Source: a virus. Taken from it: a DNA stretch of 64,000 bases. The stretch lies in IMG/VR virus record IMGVR_UViG_3300044729_003129, positions 109,761 to 173,760 of that record; one strand, written 5' to 3'. The notes beneath the pieces are model-generated. The model did no database searches and was not told where the DNA came from. It saw nothing but the letters and a program-made list of their open reading frames with translations. A program made the position numbers and the translations under genes. Shown here one piece after another: positions 17,114 to 26,894 of this stretch; the first letter of the stretch is position 1, and each line of letters opens with the position of its first letter.

Positions 17114-20100
17114 TTATTTAATGCGTGTAAAGTCTGTTCTCAATGCGTTATTTGGTAAATTTGGATCAATCATATAGGCATTATATCCAGAAAAATATAG
17201 TGAACCATCATCTAATAACAAGACTGTATAGTCTTCAGAGTCATAAGGTGATACACATTGTATATCAACTATTTTTTCTACAATTTCTGAACTTAAATTA
17301 AGACGGGTCCAACTATTTAATTGAAGTGCACTTCCATTTCCAGCTTGATAATGGCCATTTTTTCCGACAGCAAACAAGTAATATTTATTGTCAGACGCTC
17401 TGTATGCTTTTGCAAAATTTACGTTGTCTGAATAATAACCATTTCCACACCAAAAGTCTTCGAGGCTATATCCAGACGGAAGTGGTCCAGACAGTCTCCA
17501 TTGAGTACTTTCACCAGTTATACCAAATTTATTTCCAGTATTTGTGCCTGAACACCAAATTTCATTAACTAATGTTGGGGCAGAAGCAAATCCAAGCGCT
17601 CGAACTAAACCTCTATTAGTATTGTATGTTGGTGCTCCTCCAATTACAATATTTCCATTTGCACTTAGTGCTGCGGTTGATCCAAATTTTTCAGTTGCAT
17701 TGGTTCCAGCAATATTACCTGTTAATAGCTGCCAATTGCTTCCAACTAGTCGATATATTCTAATATATCCATTATCTGTTTTGCCAAGAGTATCGGTGTT
17801 TGGTGCACCTATAGCAAGAGTTTGGCCGTCGCGCGATAGCACGACAGCACTTCCACTTGCGCCTTCTGCTGTAAGTCCAGTAATATCACTCCCCAATTGT
17901 TCCCAAACTGTAGTAGTTGAATTATACTGAAAGACTCGAGTTTGACCGCTATTTGATCCGTTGGCATCATTTCCAGGTGCACCTACTGCAAGTCGTGTTC
18001 CAGACCCACTAAGTGATATAATTGTACTATTATCTGAAGCAAGTTTTCCAGCAATGTCTCCTCCAAGTTGTGTCCACTCATTAAATCTTAATTGATAAAT
18101 TTTAACTATTCCAGCTCCACCGGTCCCATTTGAAGAAACTGCAATTATAGTGCCATCGGTATTAATTGCAACCGATGAACCAAAATTTTGATTAACTGAT
18201 ATTCCATCTATAACTGATCCAATTTGAGAGATAGTTGTGCCTACTATAGAATATGCTCGAACTTGTCCAACATTTAGAGCATTAGCACCATTAATTGTCT
18301 TACTCATATTTGGCGCACCAACTACAAAAACTCCTCCATTACCAGACATCGCAACGGAACTTCCAAATTTACTTCCCGCTTGACTTCCATTTAAATTAGT
18401 TCCTAGTTGAGACCAGGCATTTCCAGAATAATTATACACGCGTATCTGTCCAAAAATATTTGAAGCTTGACGATAACCGTCTGGAATTCCAACTACTAAT
18501 CGATTACCAAATGAATTTAAACTTACAGATTTTCCAAAGTTGCTTGATCCTTCTGTTCCATTTATAGTTGACCCATACTGAGACCATGTATTTCCAGAAT
18601 ATTGATAGCATAATACTTTCCCAACAGTTGGATTTGGTGATCCAACTGCAATAATATTTCCAGCATCATTACACGATAGAGAACTTCCAAATAAATCACC
18701 AGAAATATTTGTTGTTAAATCAGAACCTAGATTTATTGTAGTATTATTTTTATTGCCAAATATATATGCTGCACCTTTTCCATCTACATGTGCAGTTGTA
18801 TAAATTTTATTAATATTTAAATCAGGATTTTCCCAAATTAGTGTTGGTCGGTTTTTATTAGATGTTGTGCCATCGCCAAGTATTCCATTGCCGTTATAGC
18901 CCCAACCATAAATTACGTTTCCAGAGTCAGTTGTTAAAAATGCTGTAGTTGCAGAGTCTTCGCCTCCAGCATACAGCCTACATGATGAATAATCAGTTAT
19001 GCCTGATATTGTAACGGTATTAAATGTATTATTAACTGCAGATGGTGTTAGCCCATCGCCGCGCAGTCCAGTAGAACCATAACCAGACACCCGTATGCCA
19101 CTTGAAGTTAGTGCTATGCATGTTGCAGTTTCAGCAGTTCCATTCCATGTACCAATAATACAAGCATCAAAGACATTTTCAAGCACTGGTGTTGTCTCTC
19201 CAGCTGGTTTTGTTGCGGTGTTTGTTGTAGTTGTCCCATTGTTACCACGACCTAATATGCCATATTGGTTATATCCGGCAATCCACAGACGATTTGATGT
19301 ATCAATTACAGCAACGTTGTTAATGTCATAGCCACCACTAATTATAACCTTTTTAATTTTATTGCCAGCCGAATAGTTATAGAGCGGGTTGTATGCTTTT
19401 GTCCATTCTTTTACACGTACATCTACATTTGCTGTTCCAGGAAATGGCACCATGTTATAGGGGTTATGCCAAATGAGTCCAATTGCCCATAACTCGCCTT
19501 CATTGTCAAGGGCACATGCACTGTATCGTGTGACATGCAATTCTACTGCTTTTCTATTATCAGGCAATGGCATTTCGCAATGCGAATATTTGTCGGCGTG
19601 TCCAAATCTACTATATGGACTGCCTCCAGTTATTATTGGAACTCCGTCATGATTTATATAACAAAATTCACCAAAACCTGGTGCAGAACTGTGTGGCGCA
19701 TGACTTGGTTTGCTTACTAATCGCGCAGCAGGACCCTTTTTGAATACGAGTGTGTCGACATACTCACGCGTTGCAACTCTTCGACGAGTATTAGGATCAT
19801 TGCCTTCAAACAAGGCAGCAGAAGTGGAATCCCATGATGGCCCACCAAGACTCAGTTTAGAAGGGTCAACAGAATTATTTGCAAGTTTATCAGGTGTAAT
19901 TGCAAGTGGTGCTATTCCTAATTGACGATCGACATTAACTGTTAGTGTAGGGTCATGCCTTAAATTTAAAACCCCGGTGCCGCCATTTGCAAGCGACAAA
20001 CTTTGAATAGACTCTGTGCCTCGTATTATATCAAAAACATTTCCACGGTCGATAAAGGTATCGATTACATTGTCCGGTTTTGCTTTTATAAGTGCTCCGC

Positions 20101-20821
20101 TTATGTTTGGTAGAGTATACCACCAAGAAGCATTATATGACACTGAAGGAGCAATAGTATTTCCAGTTTGAGTTGTATAGATTGCAGCATATTTATTTAA
20201 TAATGCAGTCGCAAGTTCTGGATATGCACTCCCCTGAAAACGTGATCCTGTACAACGCAACCAGTCTGAAGAAAATGTGGTACCATTTGGAGCATAATCG
20301 ACGAGAGAACCAACTGGAAGAATTTCATTTGTGCTTACGACATTTGCAGCACCTTCGCTTTGAACCTGAGAAATTATGCTACTTAGCGTAGTCCATGATA
20401 AAGCATCTCCAGACTTACCTAAAATAGAAGCTTCACTTGGGTTATTGTTTGGTATGCTATATGAATGAGTTCCAAATTGTAATTGTGATTCTAAAATTAG
20501 TTTATCAGTTTTAATTGGTGTTGTACTTGATAATACATTACCTGAGTCATATAAACCAGAATTTCCAATTTTTATGGTTGGAGAAGATAATGTCCCTCCA
20601 CTAAATGTTTTGGCACCAGTTATAGTCTGTGGCGTGTCTAGCGTAACTGTTCGCAAAAGAGCAGATGTATTTTGGCCAGACGTATAAAATAGTGGTGATA
20701 TAGAAGTTTGTATATCAGTTATTTCTGATACTATACCATTTGTTTTTTGACGCCAAATATCAAAGGTGTCAGATATATTAACACCAGTTGTAGAAAACTC
20801 TGAAAATTGAATTGAATCCAT
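17114..20821 (-). CDS. fiber with tail-collar domain and nested RCC1/FG-GAP propellers
   Basis: The 1235-residue protein begins MDSIQFSEFSTTGVNISDTF, a baseplate-attached fiber N-terminus. A phage tail collar domain lies near residues 168-260 (GSLVDYAPNGTTFSSDWLRC). RCC1-like blades follow, such as IDTSNRLWIAGYNQYGILGR and VIYGWGYNGNGILGDGTTSN. Residues about 690-1077 are instead FG-GAP-type blades (SGNGGVFVVGAPN, NTDGTIIAVSSNG, SRDGQTLAIGAPN). After these the RCC1 pattern resumes (KYYLFAVGKNGHYQAGNG, LLLDDGSLYFSGYN). One propeller therefore appears to be inserted in the other. Probably a receptor-binding fiber. An AATAAATA word lies six bases before the ATG. Confidence 0.85.
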   Translation of the reverse strand: MDSIQFSEFSTTGVNISDTFDIWRQKTNGIVSEITDIQTSISPLFYTSGQNTSALLRTVTLDTPQTITGAKTFSGGTLSSPTIKIGNSGLYDSGNVLSSTTPIKTDKLILESQLQFGTHSYSIPNNNPSEASILGKSGDALSWTTLSSIISQVQSEGAANVVSTNEILPVGSLVDYAPNGTTFSSDWLRCTGSRFQGSAYPELATALLNKYAAIYTTQTGNTIAPSVSYNASWWYTLPNISGALIKAKPDNVIDTFIDRGNVFDIIRGTESIQSLSLANGGTGVLNLRHDPTLTVNVDRQLGIAPLAITPDKLANNSVDPSKLSLGGPSWDSTSAALFEGNDPNTRRRVATREYVDTLVFKKGPAARLVSKPSHAPHSSAPGFGEFCYINHDGVPIITGGSPYSRFGHADKYSHCEMPLPDNRKAVELHVTRYSACALDNEGELWAIGLIWHNPYNMVPFPGTANVDVRVKEWTKAYNPLYNYSAGNKIKKVIISGGYDINNVAVIDTSNRLWIAGYNQYGILGRGNNGTTTTNTATKPAGETTPVLENVFDACIIGTWNGTAETATCIALTSSGIRVSGYGSTGLRGDGLTPSAVNNTFNTVTISGITDYSSCRLYAGGEDSATTAFLTTDSGNVIYGWGYNGNGILGDGTTSNKNRPTLIWENPDLNINKIYTTAHVDGKGAAYIFGNKNNTTINLGSDLTTNISGDLFGSSLSCNDAGNIIAVGSPNPTVGKVLCYQYSGNTWSQYGSTINGTEGSSNFGKSVSLNSFGNRLVVGIPDGYRQASNIFGQIRVYNYSGNAWSQLGTNLNGSQAGSKFGSSVAMSGNGGVFVVGAPNMSKTINGANALNVGQVRAYSIVGTTISQIGSVIDGISVNQNFGSSVAINTDGTIIAVSSNGTGGAGIVKIYQLRFNEWTQLGGDIAGKLASDNSTIISLSGSGTRLAVGAPGNDANGSNSGQTRVFQYNSTTTVWEQLGSDITGLTAEGASGSAVVLSRDGQTLAIGAPNTDTLGKTDNGYIRIYRLVGSNWQLLTGNIAGTNATEKFGSTAALSANGNIVIGGAPTYNTNRGLVRALGFASAPTLVNEIWCSGTNTGNKFGITGESTQWRLSGPLPSGYSLEDFWCGNGYYSDNVNFAKAYRASDNKYYLFAVGKNGHYQAGNGSALQLNSWTRLNLSSEIVEKIVDIQCVSPYDSEDYTVLLLDDGSLYFSGYNAYMIDPNLPNNALRTDFTRIK

Positions 20822-20826
20822 TATCT

Positions 20827-21057
20827 TTATTTATTCTCTTTTTTTGTTAACATTTCAACTATTTCAAGTTTCCAAGCTAACAACTCTTCAACCTTTGCTT
20901 GTAAGTCTGCAATTATTCGCTCTTGACGGCGTATATGCTTTTTTCGATTGCGAGCTGCAACATATGCTGTTGTGTCTGTGTTTAGAATAGCATTTGAAAA
21001 AGAGTCTCTTTCAAGCGTTGGATTTTCTTCTACTTTAATTTTTTTTCGAGTGGCCAT
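20827..21057 (-). CDS. small basic coiled-coil protein, probable fiber/baseplate connector
   Basis: A 76-residue protein with a basic N-terminus (MATRKKIKVEENPTLERDSF) and a C-terminal coiled coil (RRQERIIADLQAKVEELLAW). It sits between the giant DUF4815 baseplate protein and the collar fiber, with 5-base gaps to both. Small proteins of this layout occupy the same place in marine T4-like phages. It could link fiber and baseplate. Family name unknown to me. Confidence 0.65.
   Translation of the reverse strand: MATRKKIKVEENPTLERDSFSNAILNTDTTAYVAARNRKKHIRRQERIIADLQAKVEELLAWKLEIVEMLTKKENK
20828..20835 (-). promoter_or_regulatory. late promoter AATAAATA
   Basis: Seven of eight bases of the late word, six bases upstream of the ATG at 20821; it overlaps the stop codon of the preceding gene. 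Confidence 0.5.
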
Positions 21058-21062
21058 AAATT

Positions 21063-24000
21063 TTATACTGTTGCAATTGCTCTAAAATCTCGAATTGTCG
21101 GTATATCAAAAATATTATTTGACATGAGTATAACTTTTACCTGGAAAGAAACAAAGTCATCACCTGGGTCAATTACATATTCAGTTTCAGAATATATATC
21201 AATGTTTGTATTAATTGGTATTGGATTTGTTGGAGTTAATTCTGTCCATACTAATTGATCATCTGTAGTAGTTGTATCAAATCCCAATTTAACATAAACT
21301 TTAATGTCTGTTTCAAATGTAGGACGATTTGTTGATAGATAAATATTTAATCGATCAGAAGGAGAGTTTAAGTTAACTTTACGCGTAATATATCGAGCAG
21401 TTGCAGATCCATTTTCTAATGGACTTACAATTGAATATGTCACACCACTACCAACTTCAGAGGCAGCTGTTGGAGAGAATGTAAGAGTAGTCGCGTTATT
21501 AGCAGTTATTGTAAATTCTTTTCCACTTAGTGTGCCGCTCGTTATTTTTAATGTTTTTCCAACAAACGCATTTGTTGTCCAAGTTGCTGTACCTTTTATA
21601 AGTGTAGTAGTTGAACCTCCGGTAGAAGTACTAGATTCATATACAGTATAACCTTCATCCGTAGAGTCATCATTGATAATATTTGCAATTGTTAGCAATG
21701 ATGAGCCATCAACATCAATCACAGGTGATATTGCAGAATCAACAGACATAAGATTTGATGTAAGCACTGCGCGTGGTCCAAACGGGACATTTTGATTACG
21801 TGATGTAAGTATATGAGAACTTAAATTACCATAACTACTAGGAATATAATTATCGCTATTTGCTTCAATACGTTCTGGAGATTCATTTCCAAATTGAATC
21901 CTATGAGATATTGCAGAATTATTAAATGCTAAGTTTGGTTGACGTAAGTTAAAAATAGACACCGGAATTTCCGCCAGTTTTGCAACCAAGTTGGGTACTA
22001 CTGGAGTGTTGCTGTCTGCAGTATTTTTTGTTACTATTACTGTAGGAGCATTATTATATCCTGCTCCACGATCATGTATAATTACGCGTGAAATACTACC
22101 GGTAAATGGATCAATTACAGCTTCTGCGCGAGTACCTCTGCTTGGATCGAATGTTATTGTTGGAGGCAACCCATATCCACTACCACCGTCTACAATTTCA
22201 ATTGTTTCGACACCAGTGTGTAATTGTGTTCTAAAATTAATGTCTCCAGACTTGATTGTCGTCGTTGCTGGGTTAAAGAATTGTGCACGGTTAATTCTAA
22301 ATTTTAGGTCCTGTTCTTGTTGAGGAGTCCAAGTAAAGGCATTTGCACTCGTAAAAAATGTACCAAGATATTCTTGTTTTTCTATACGTTTACCAGTAAT
22401 CACATCAGCTTCACCAAGTATTGCATACCAGCAACGATAATCACCATCATTTGATGATACTACCACTGCATACTCTTCATCACTCTTTAAGAAAACAGGA
22501 TCACTAAACCTAAAGTTTGTGGGCAATGAACCATTAGCACTTATTTGTACCTCAGATGGGCGACAGAATGTGCGTGAGTATGGGACTATTGTGCGTGTTG
22601 GTGCACCGTTTTCCATTGTTACAATATAAATTTCAACCGGTTGGAAAAGTGCCTTTTGAGCAAAGTATAGGTCAACTGAAGTTATAAATGCACCAGTTGG
22701 ATAGTCTTCTGAACTAATTATAAATGACTGAGCAAGCGGGTCACGATATGTTGTAGTGCTTGTGACTACAGTTCCAGAAACAGTTTCTGAAATTGGGGTT
22801 ACAGTAAATTGTGGCGTTTTCGTAGACAATATCGTCTCTTGCACAGTCTCAAGTATACCACTTGCAGTATATTTTGATAGTGCATACGTAGTTTCTGAAG
22901 ATGCATTTCGCGGATCATCAGTCAACTTAAATGTACGATCACCAGTACGGAATCGAATCGAACTATTATTTGGTATGATAAATGAACCATAGAGTTCTCC
23001 AGATGTGTCAGTAGTTAATGTTGCGCCATATGCGCTATAACCAGACTCTGGAGATGGTAATTGGTTTGATAAGATTCCATCAAAACGGCGAGTAGTGTTA
23101 TCATTTACTGTTGTAGGAATGATAAATTTGGTTGAATCGTTATTTAATATTTGATTTGTGTATGCTGATATATCACGATCTTCAAAGAATGGATAGACTC
23201 GAGTAGACGCCTTTAATCCAGTTGCATGGAAATATACAATTCGTGAACGTATAAATGGTATAATTGAAGTATCAACAACACTTTCGCCAAGACTTTTTGG
23301 CACAAATGAAAAACCAAGAGTAGTATTTGTGCCTGTACGAGTGTCAGTATATGCGCGTTGTGTAGTGGTTGTCGTAGGTATGCCACGACCTCTTATAAAT
23401 GCTCCGCGTGTAGTAGTTGTACTACTCGCACCCCATTGTCTAGTCCAGTTATTCCAATCTGTGCCAAGTATGTCAAGTGCTGGATCTTCTGCAATAAACT
23501 TGATTGCATCAAATGCGCTGTCATCAGTTACAATAAGATCTGGGCGAGTGATTGTGTCTTTCCAATTATCGGCAGCAGGAGACAGACGTATATTCCCATT
23601 AATCTTTGCATATATGTGCGGGTGAACACTAATGTGTGCAGTCGCTTTTAGGTGCGAAACAAGTTCAACCTCGTCGTAAGACAGCGTAATTATACTGTCA
23701 TGTACTCGTATTTTCCCATTGTCTGCAAGCGTAGTGCGTGTAATTGAACCACTCGTAGTATTTGTAACTGTAGTAGTTGTTGTTAGCGGACTGTCAATTG
23801 CAAGGTCAATGTTATGAGTATTGTATCGAGGACGTAACAGTCCAGCGTCACGGTCAACTGCGCATTGATATTGAGGATCAAAGACGTCGCCAACTCCATG
23901 ACCAATAAAATTATCAACTAGTATTCCATTTTTAAATCGTTCGCCCGCATCATCAAAAATTGGTTTATCATTAGCAGAACGTTCTAGTAATGATAACGAA

Positions 24001-26894
24001 GTATAATATTCAATATTGCCTATACGTTTTTCAAGGGCACCAATGTCTCGCATTGTATATCGACGATTGTCGATATAATTTTTTACAATTTCAGACACAT
24101 TTGGCGTGTATGCTGGAACGTTCAATGAATAGAGTGTCATTGAATTTTTTGGCGCTCCAGGCTCAACTGGAGTTAGAGATGGAATGCCTTGAATAATCGC
24201 AAACTCATTTCTAGAATTTACTGTAACCTTATCAATACGTGGTAAATAAAATGTAGCTGCGCAAGTTATAGGGGTATTTGGATCAATAATGGCTTTTCCA
24301 ATATTTGATACAACGCTTCCAACAACACCTGAATTTACAGTATAGAGTATGTCTTGTCTAAAGTCTAGCACATCAGAAAGTTTAATCCCAGAGTATGTTG
24401 GTATATTATCATATGGGGTGCCAACGCTGTTGTTATTTGAACTATAAGAGTCAACATTATACATCACGAGATCACGACCAGAGACTCCGCCAAGACGGTC
24501 ATAATATTCATATGTAATATCAATATTAGCATTTAATTGGCCAGAACCAATATATTGGATGCGTCCATTTGTATAGATGTTATCGCGTTGGCCGTCATCA
24601 ATTAGTTTAAATGATGAGGTAATATTTTTACGAGGTGTGTCAGCAGAAAACACACTTACTAGTCGGATAATATCGGTATTTTTAAGAGTGTATATGCGAG
24701 ACGCACCTCCAGACGCTGGTGTAACGCCACTGTCTGTAGTAGATGCCACACTCTTTGTAACTCGCGCTGCGGTACTGGCATTTACGACCTTAACTTTTGC
24801 AAGCGCACTATAAACTGCGCCTGATGACCAGTTGCTATTGCGCGGTACTATTGTAATAGTTTTTGCATTCGATGATATCGTTGCAGTATATTCACTTTGT
24901 GTTTTAGCGGTTCCATTAACTATTAATGTAATATCACTTGTGTCAGTAAATATTTTATTATCACCAACATTAAGAGTTATATATGTATTTGGTGCAGTAT
25001 CTCCGCTAAAAGTTTGTTGAACATAATATGATATATTTTGAAGAGTCTTTGTTTGTGCATATGGAAGTTCAAACAAGTTTGTACTTGATGTTGTTTCTTG
25101 TAAATTTCCACCAGTTACATTAAACAAAAATTCATTTCCATAAATTTGATCAATGTTATCAAATCGACGTGCATTCCAATTAGCAGTTTGTGCTGTAGAA
25201 TTAAACTTTACATCATATACATAACATTTAAATTCTGTAGATGACGCGCCAGTTGGTTCAAACGCCTTTATGCGACAAGTGCCAATAAGGACTACATTAT
25301 CACCTTCTGCTGGAGGTGCTGTAGTTGATAATGTCGTGTTGTACGCATACAGGTTATATGTATTTGTAATTGTTGAAATCGATGGAAAGGTAGAATTATT
25401 CCCATTGTCAGTGCCGGCACGTTGTATATCACCAATAAAATAGTTGCCTATATTTGCACTCACACTGACATTAAACTCTCCAGTCTCAAGAGCCTTTGGA
25501 GAGGTTAAGTTTAAACTTTTATCAAGTGCTACTCGGTACCCATCAACATAAGCAATAGATGGATCGAGAGTAACAGTAAATTTACCTCGTGCATCTTCAA
25601 TTGCTGCCTTTTGCTGAGCGACAGTTTCAAATGTATATCCTATTTGATCTAGATCATCTGCCTTGTATGCACCATGTATATATGCAACCTCACTAACGCG
25701 GCCGCCATTGGTTTCATTTACTAATGCAGTGCCTGATGTTCCGTCTCCTGGTGGTAAAACTGCTACAAATTCAGAACCTACAATTGCAGGCGAAGCTGCG
25801 CCGAGAGCAACCCAATCAGTAAGAGGAGCAGTAGTGCTACCAAGATCTTGAATGCGATAGCGCCGCCCAACTACAATACAATTTGCTGGTAAATTATCGC
25901 CATCAAATGTCTCACGTATTTGTATAGAAAATGGATTTACTGTATAGTTACCAGACTCTTCGCTTGTACGCTTTGCAAGTATATCAACAATTTCCGAGTA
26001 TTCTGCAGTTTCAACAACTTCTAATGGACGCGAAGAATTTATTACAAGCAGTTTTATATATGAATTTGATACATCTGCTGCATACACAGTTGATGTGATC
26101 CATTGCAATGTTAAGTCTATTGAATAGCGATCGGCGCCTGGAGCACTATAGTTTGGAGTGCCATTTGCATTATCAAGTAATGTATTATCGCTTGAATAGG
26201 TGACAATATTTTCATCAATCTTTAATACTGCATAACCAGAAAGAAGTGTTTCTTCAGACGCCTTATCAATGAAAACCGTTTGACGTGGAACTGCTACAAA
26301 TGATCCCTTTGTAAAAAATACACCTTCTTCACAAACAATTCCAGACGCAAACCCAATAGAAATATAAGTTAGATTTGATACTGATGGCAACTCATTTTCA
26401 GTTAAATTTAAATCTGAAGAACGCAATATTAGACTATAACCAGCGAGTGTGTCATCATCAAATTCAGTTTCGCCGGCATTTCCCGTATTGATGTATGTAA
26501 AATAAAACCTATAGATGTTTGCCTCTATTTGTCTATAACCAAGTATTTCACCACGAAGACCTGAAGCATATTCAATAGTTTTTGCAGTCTCAGCAATTTG
26601 AGCGACAGTAAATGCAGTTTCGGCAACAGATGAAACTGCAGTTGATAGGTTTAATGTAAGTGAGCGTACACTGGGCAAAAAAGAAGTCTTGCCGCCAATT
26701 ACTGCAGTATCATTTTTCCAAACACTGCTGCCAAGGCGATTAACTTGATCTTGCAGTGCAGACTGCAACTGATTAAGTTCTCTTACCTGTACACTATAAC
26801 CAGGTTTAAATAATACGCGAAGATAATTTTTATCGCCATTTCCAGACGCATTATAATCATCATGATATGTAGTGTTGTACGTTGTAACAGACAT
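21063..26894 (-). CDS. giant baseplate-associated protein (DUF4815, gp10-position)
   Basis: The 1943-residue protein opens with MSVTTYNTTYHDDYNASGNG then FKPGYSVQVRELNQLQSALQ, the recognisable start of the DUF4815 family of large phage structural proteins. It contains the run DPLAQSFII near residue 1400, EYAVVVSSNDGDY and the beta motif IEIVDGGSGYGLPPTITFDP with a second copy IIHDRGAGYNNAPTVIV. In T4 the gene after gp8 is in the gp9-gp12 region; this protein takes that position and is probably the outer baseplate wedge or fiber anchor (gp10-like role). It overlaps the gp8 gene by one base. Confidence 0.8.
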   Translation of the reverse strand: MSVTTYNTTYHDDYNASGNGDKNYLRVLFKPGYSVQVRELNQLQSALQDQVNRLGSSVWKNDTAVIGGKTSFLPSVRSLTLNLSTAVSSVAETAFTVAQIAETAKTIEYASGLRGEILGYRQIEANIYRFYFTYINTGNAGETEFDDDTLAGYSLILRSSDLNLTENELPSVSNLTYISIGFASGIVCEEGVFFTKGSFVAVPRQTVFIDKASEETLLSGYAVLKIDENIVTYSSDNTLLDNANGTPNYSAPGADRYSIDLTLQWITSTVYAADVSNSYIKLLVINSSRPLEVVETAEYSEIVDILAKRTSEESGNYTVNPFSIQIRETFDGDNLPANCIVVGRRYRIQDLGSTTAPLTDWVALGAASPAIVGSEFVAVLPPGDGTSGTALVNETNGGRVSEVAYIHGAYKADDLDQIGYTFETVAQQKAAIEDARGKFTVTLDPSIAYVDGYRVALDKSLNLTSPKALETGEFNVSVSANIGNYFIGDIQRAGTDNGNNSTFPSISTITNTYNLYAYNTTLSTTAPPAEGDNVVLIGTCRIKAFEPTGASSTEFKCYVYDVKFNSTAQTANWNARRFDNIDQIYGNEFLFNVTGGNLQETTSSTNLFELPYAQTKTLQNISYYVQQTFSGDTAPNTYITLNVGDNKIFTDTSDITLIVNGTAKTQSEYTATISSNAKTITIVPRNSNWSSGAVYSALAKVKVVNASTAARVTKSVASTTDSGVTPASGGASRIYTLKNTDIIRLVSVFSADTPRKNITSSFKLIDDGQRDNIYTNGRIQYIGSGQLNANIDITYEYYDRLGGVSGRDLVMYNVDSYSSNNNSVGTPYDNIPTYSGIKLSDVLDFRQDILYTVNSGVVGSVVSNIGKAIIDPNTPITCAATFYLPRIDKVTVNSRNEFAIIQGIPSLTPVEPGAPKNSMTLYSLNVPAYTPNVSEIVKNYIDNRRYTMRDIGALEKRIGNIEYYTSLSLLERSANDKPIFDDAGERFKNGILVDNFIGHGVGDVFDPQYQCAVDRDAGLLRPRYNTHNIDLAIDSPLTTTTTVTNTTSGSITRTTLADNGKIRVHDSIITLSYDEVELVSHLKATAHISVHPHIYAKINGNIRLSPAADNWKDTITRPDLIVTDDSAFDAIKFIAEDPALDILGTDWNNWTRQWGASSTTTTRGAFIRGRGIPTTTTTQRAYTDTRTGTNTTLGFSFVPKSLGESVVDTSIIPFIRSRIVYFHATGLKASTRVYPFFEDRDISAYTNQILNNDSTKFIIPTTVNDNTTRRFDGILSNQLPSPESGYSAYGATLTTDTSGELYGSFIIPNNSSIRFRTGDRTFKLTDDPRNASSETTYALSKYTASGILETVQETILSTKTPQFTVTPISETVSGTVVTSTTTYRDPLAQSFIISSEDYPTGAFITSVDLYFAQKALFQPVEIYIVTMENGAPTRTIVPYSRTFCRPSEVQISANGSLPTNFRFSDPVFLKSDEEYAVVVSSNDGDYRCWYAILGEADVITGKRIEKQEYLGTFFTSANAFTWTPQQEQDLKFRINRAQFFNPATTTIKSGDINFRTQLHTGVETIEIVDGGSGYGLPPTITFDPSRGTRAEAVIDPFTGSISRVIIHDRGAGYNNAPTVIVTKNTADSNTPVVPNLVAKLAEIPVSIFNLRQPNLAFNNSAISHRIQFGNESPERIEANSDNYIPSSYGNLSSHILTSRNQNVPFGPRAVLTSNLMSVDSAISPVIDVDGSSLLTIANIINDDSTDEGYTVYESSTSTGGSTTTLIKGTATWTTNAFVGKTLKITSGTLSGKEFTITANNATTLTFSPTAASEVGSGVTYSIVSPLENGSATARYITRKVNLNSPSDRLNIYLSTNRPTFETDIKVYVKLGFDTTTTDDQLVWTELTPTNPIPINTNIDIYSETEYVIDPGDDFVSFQVKVILMSNNIFDIPTIRDFRAIATV

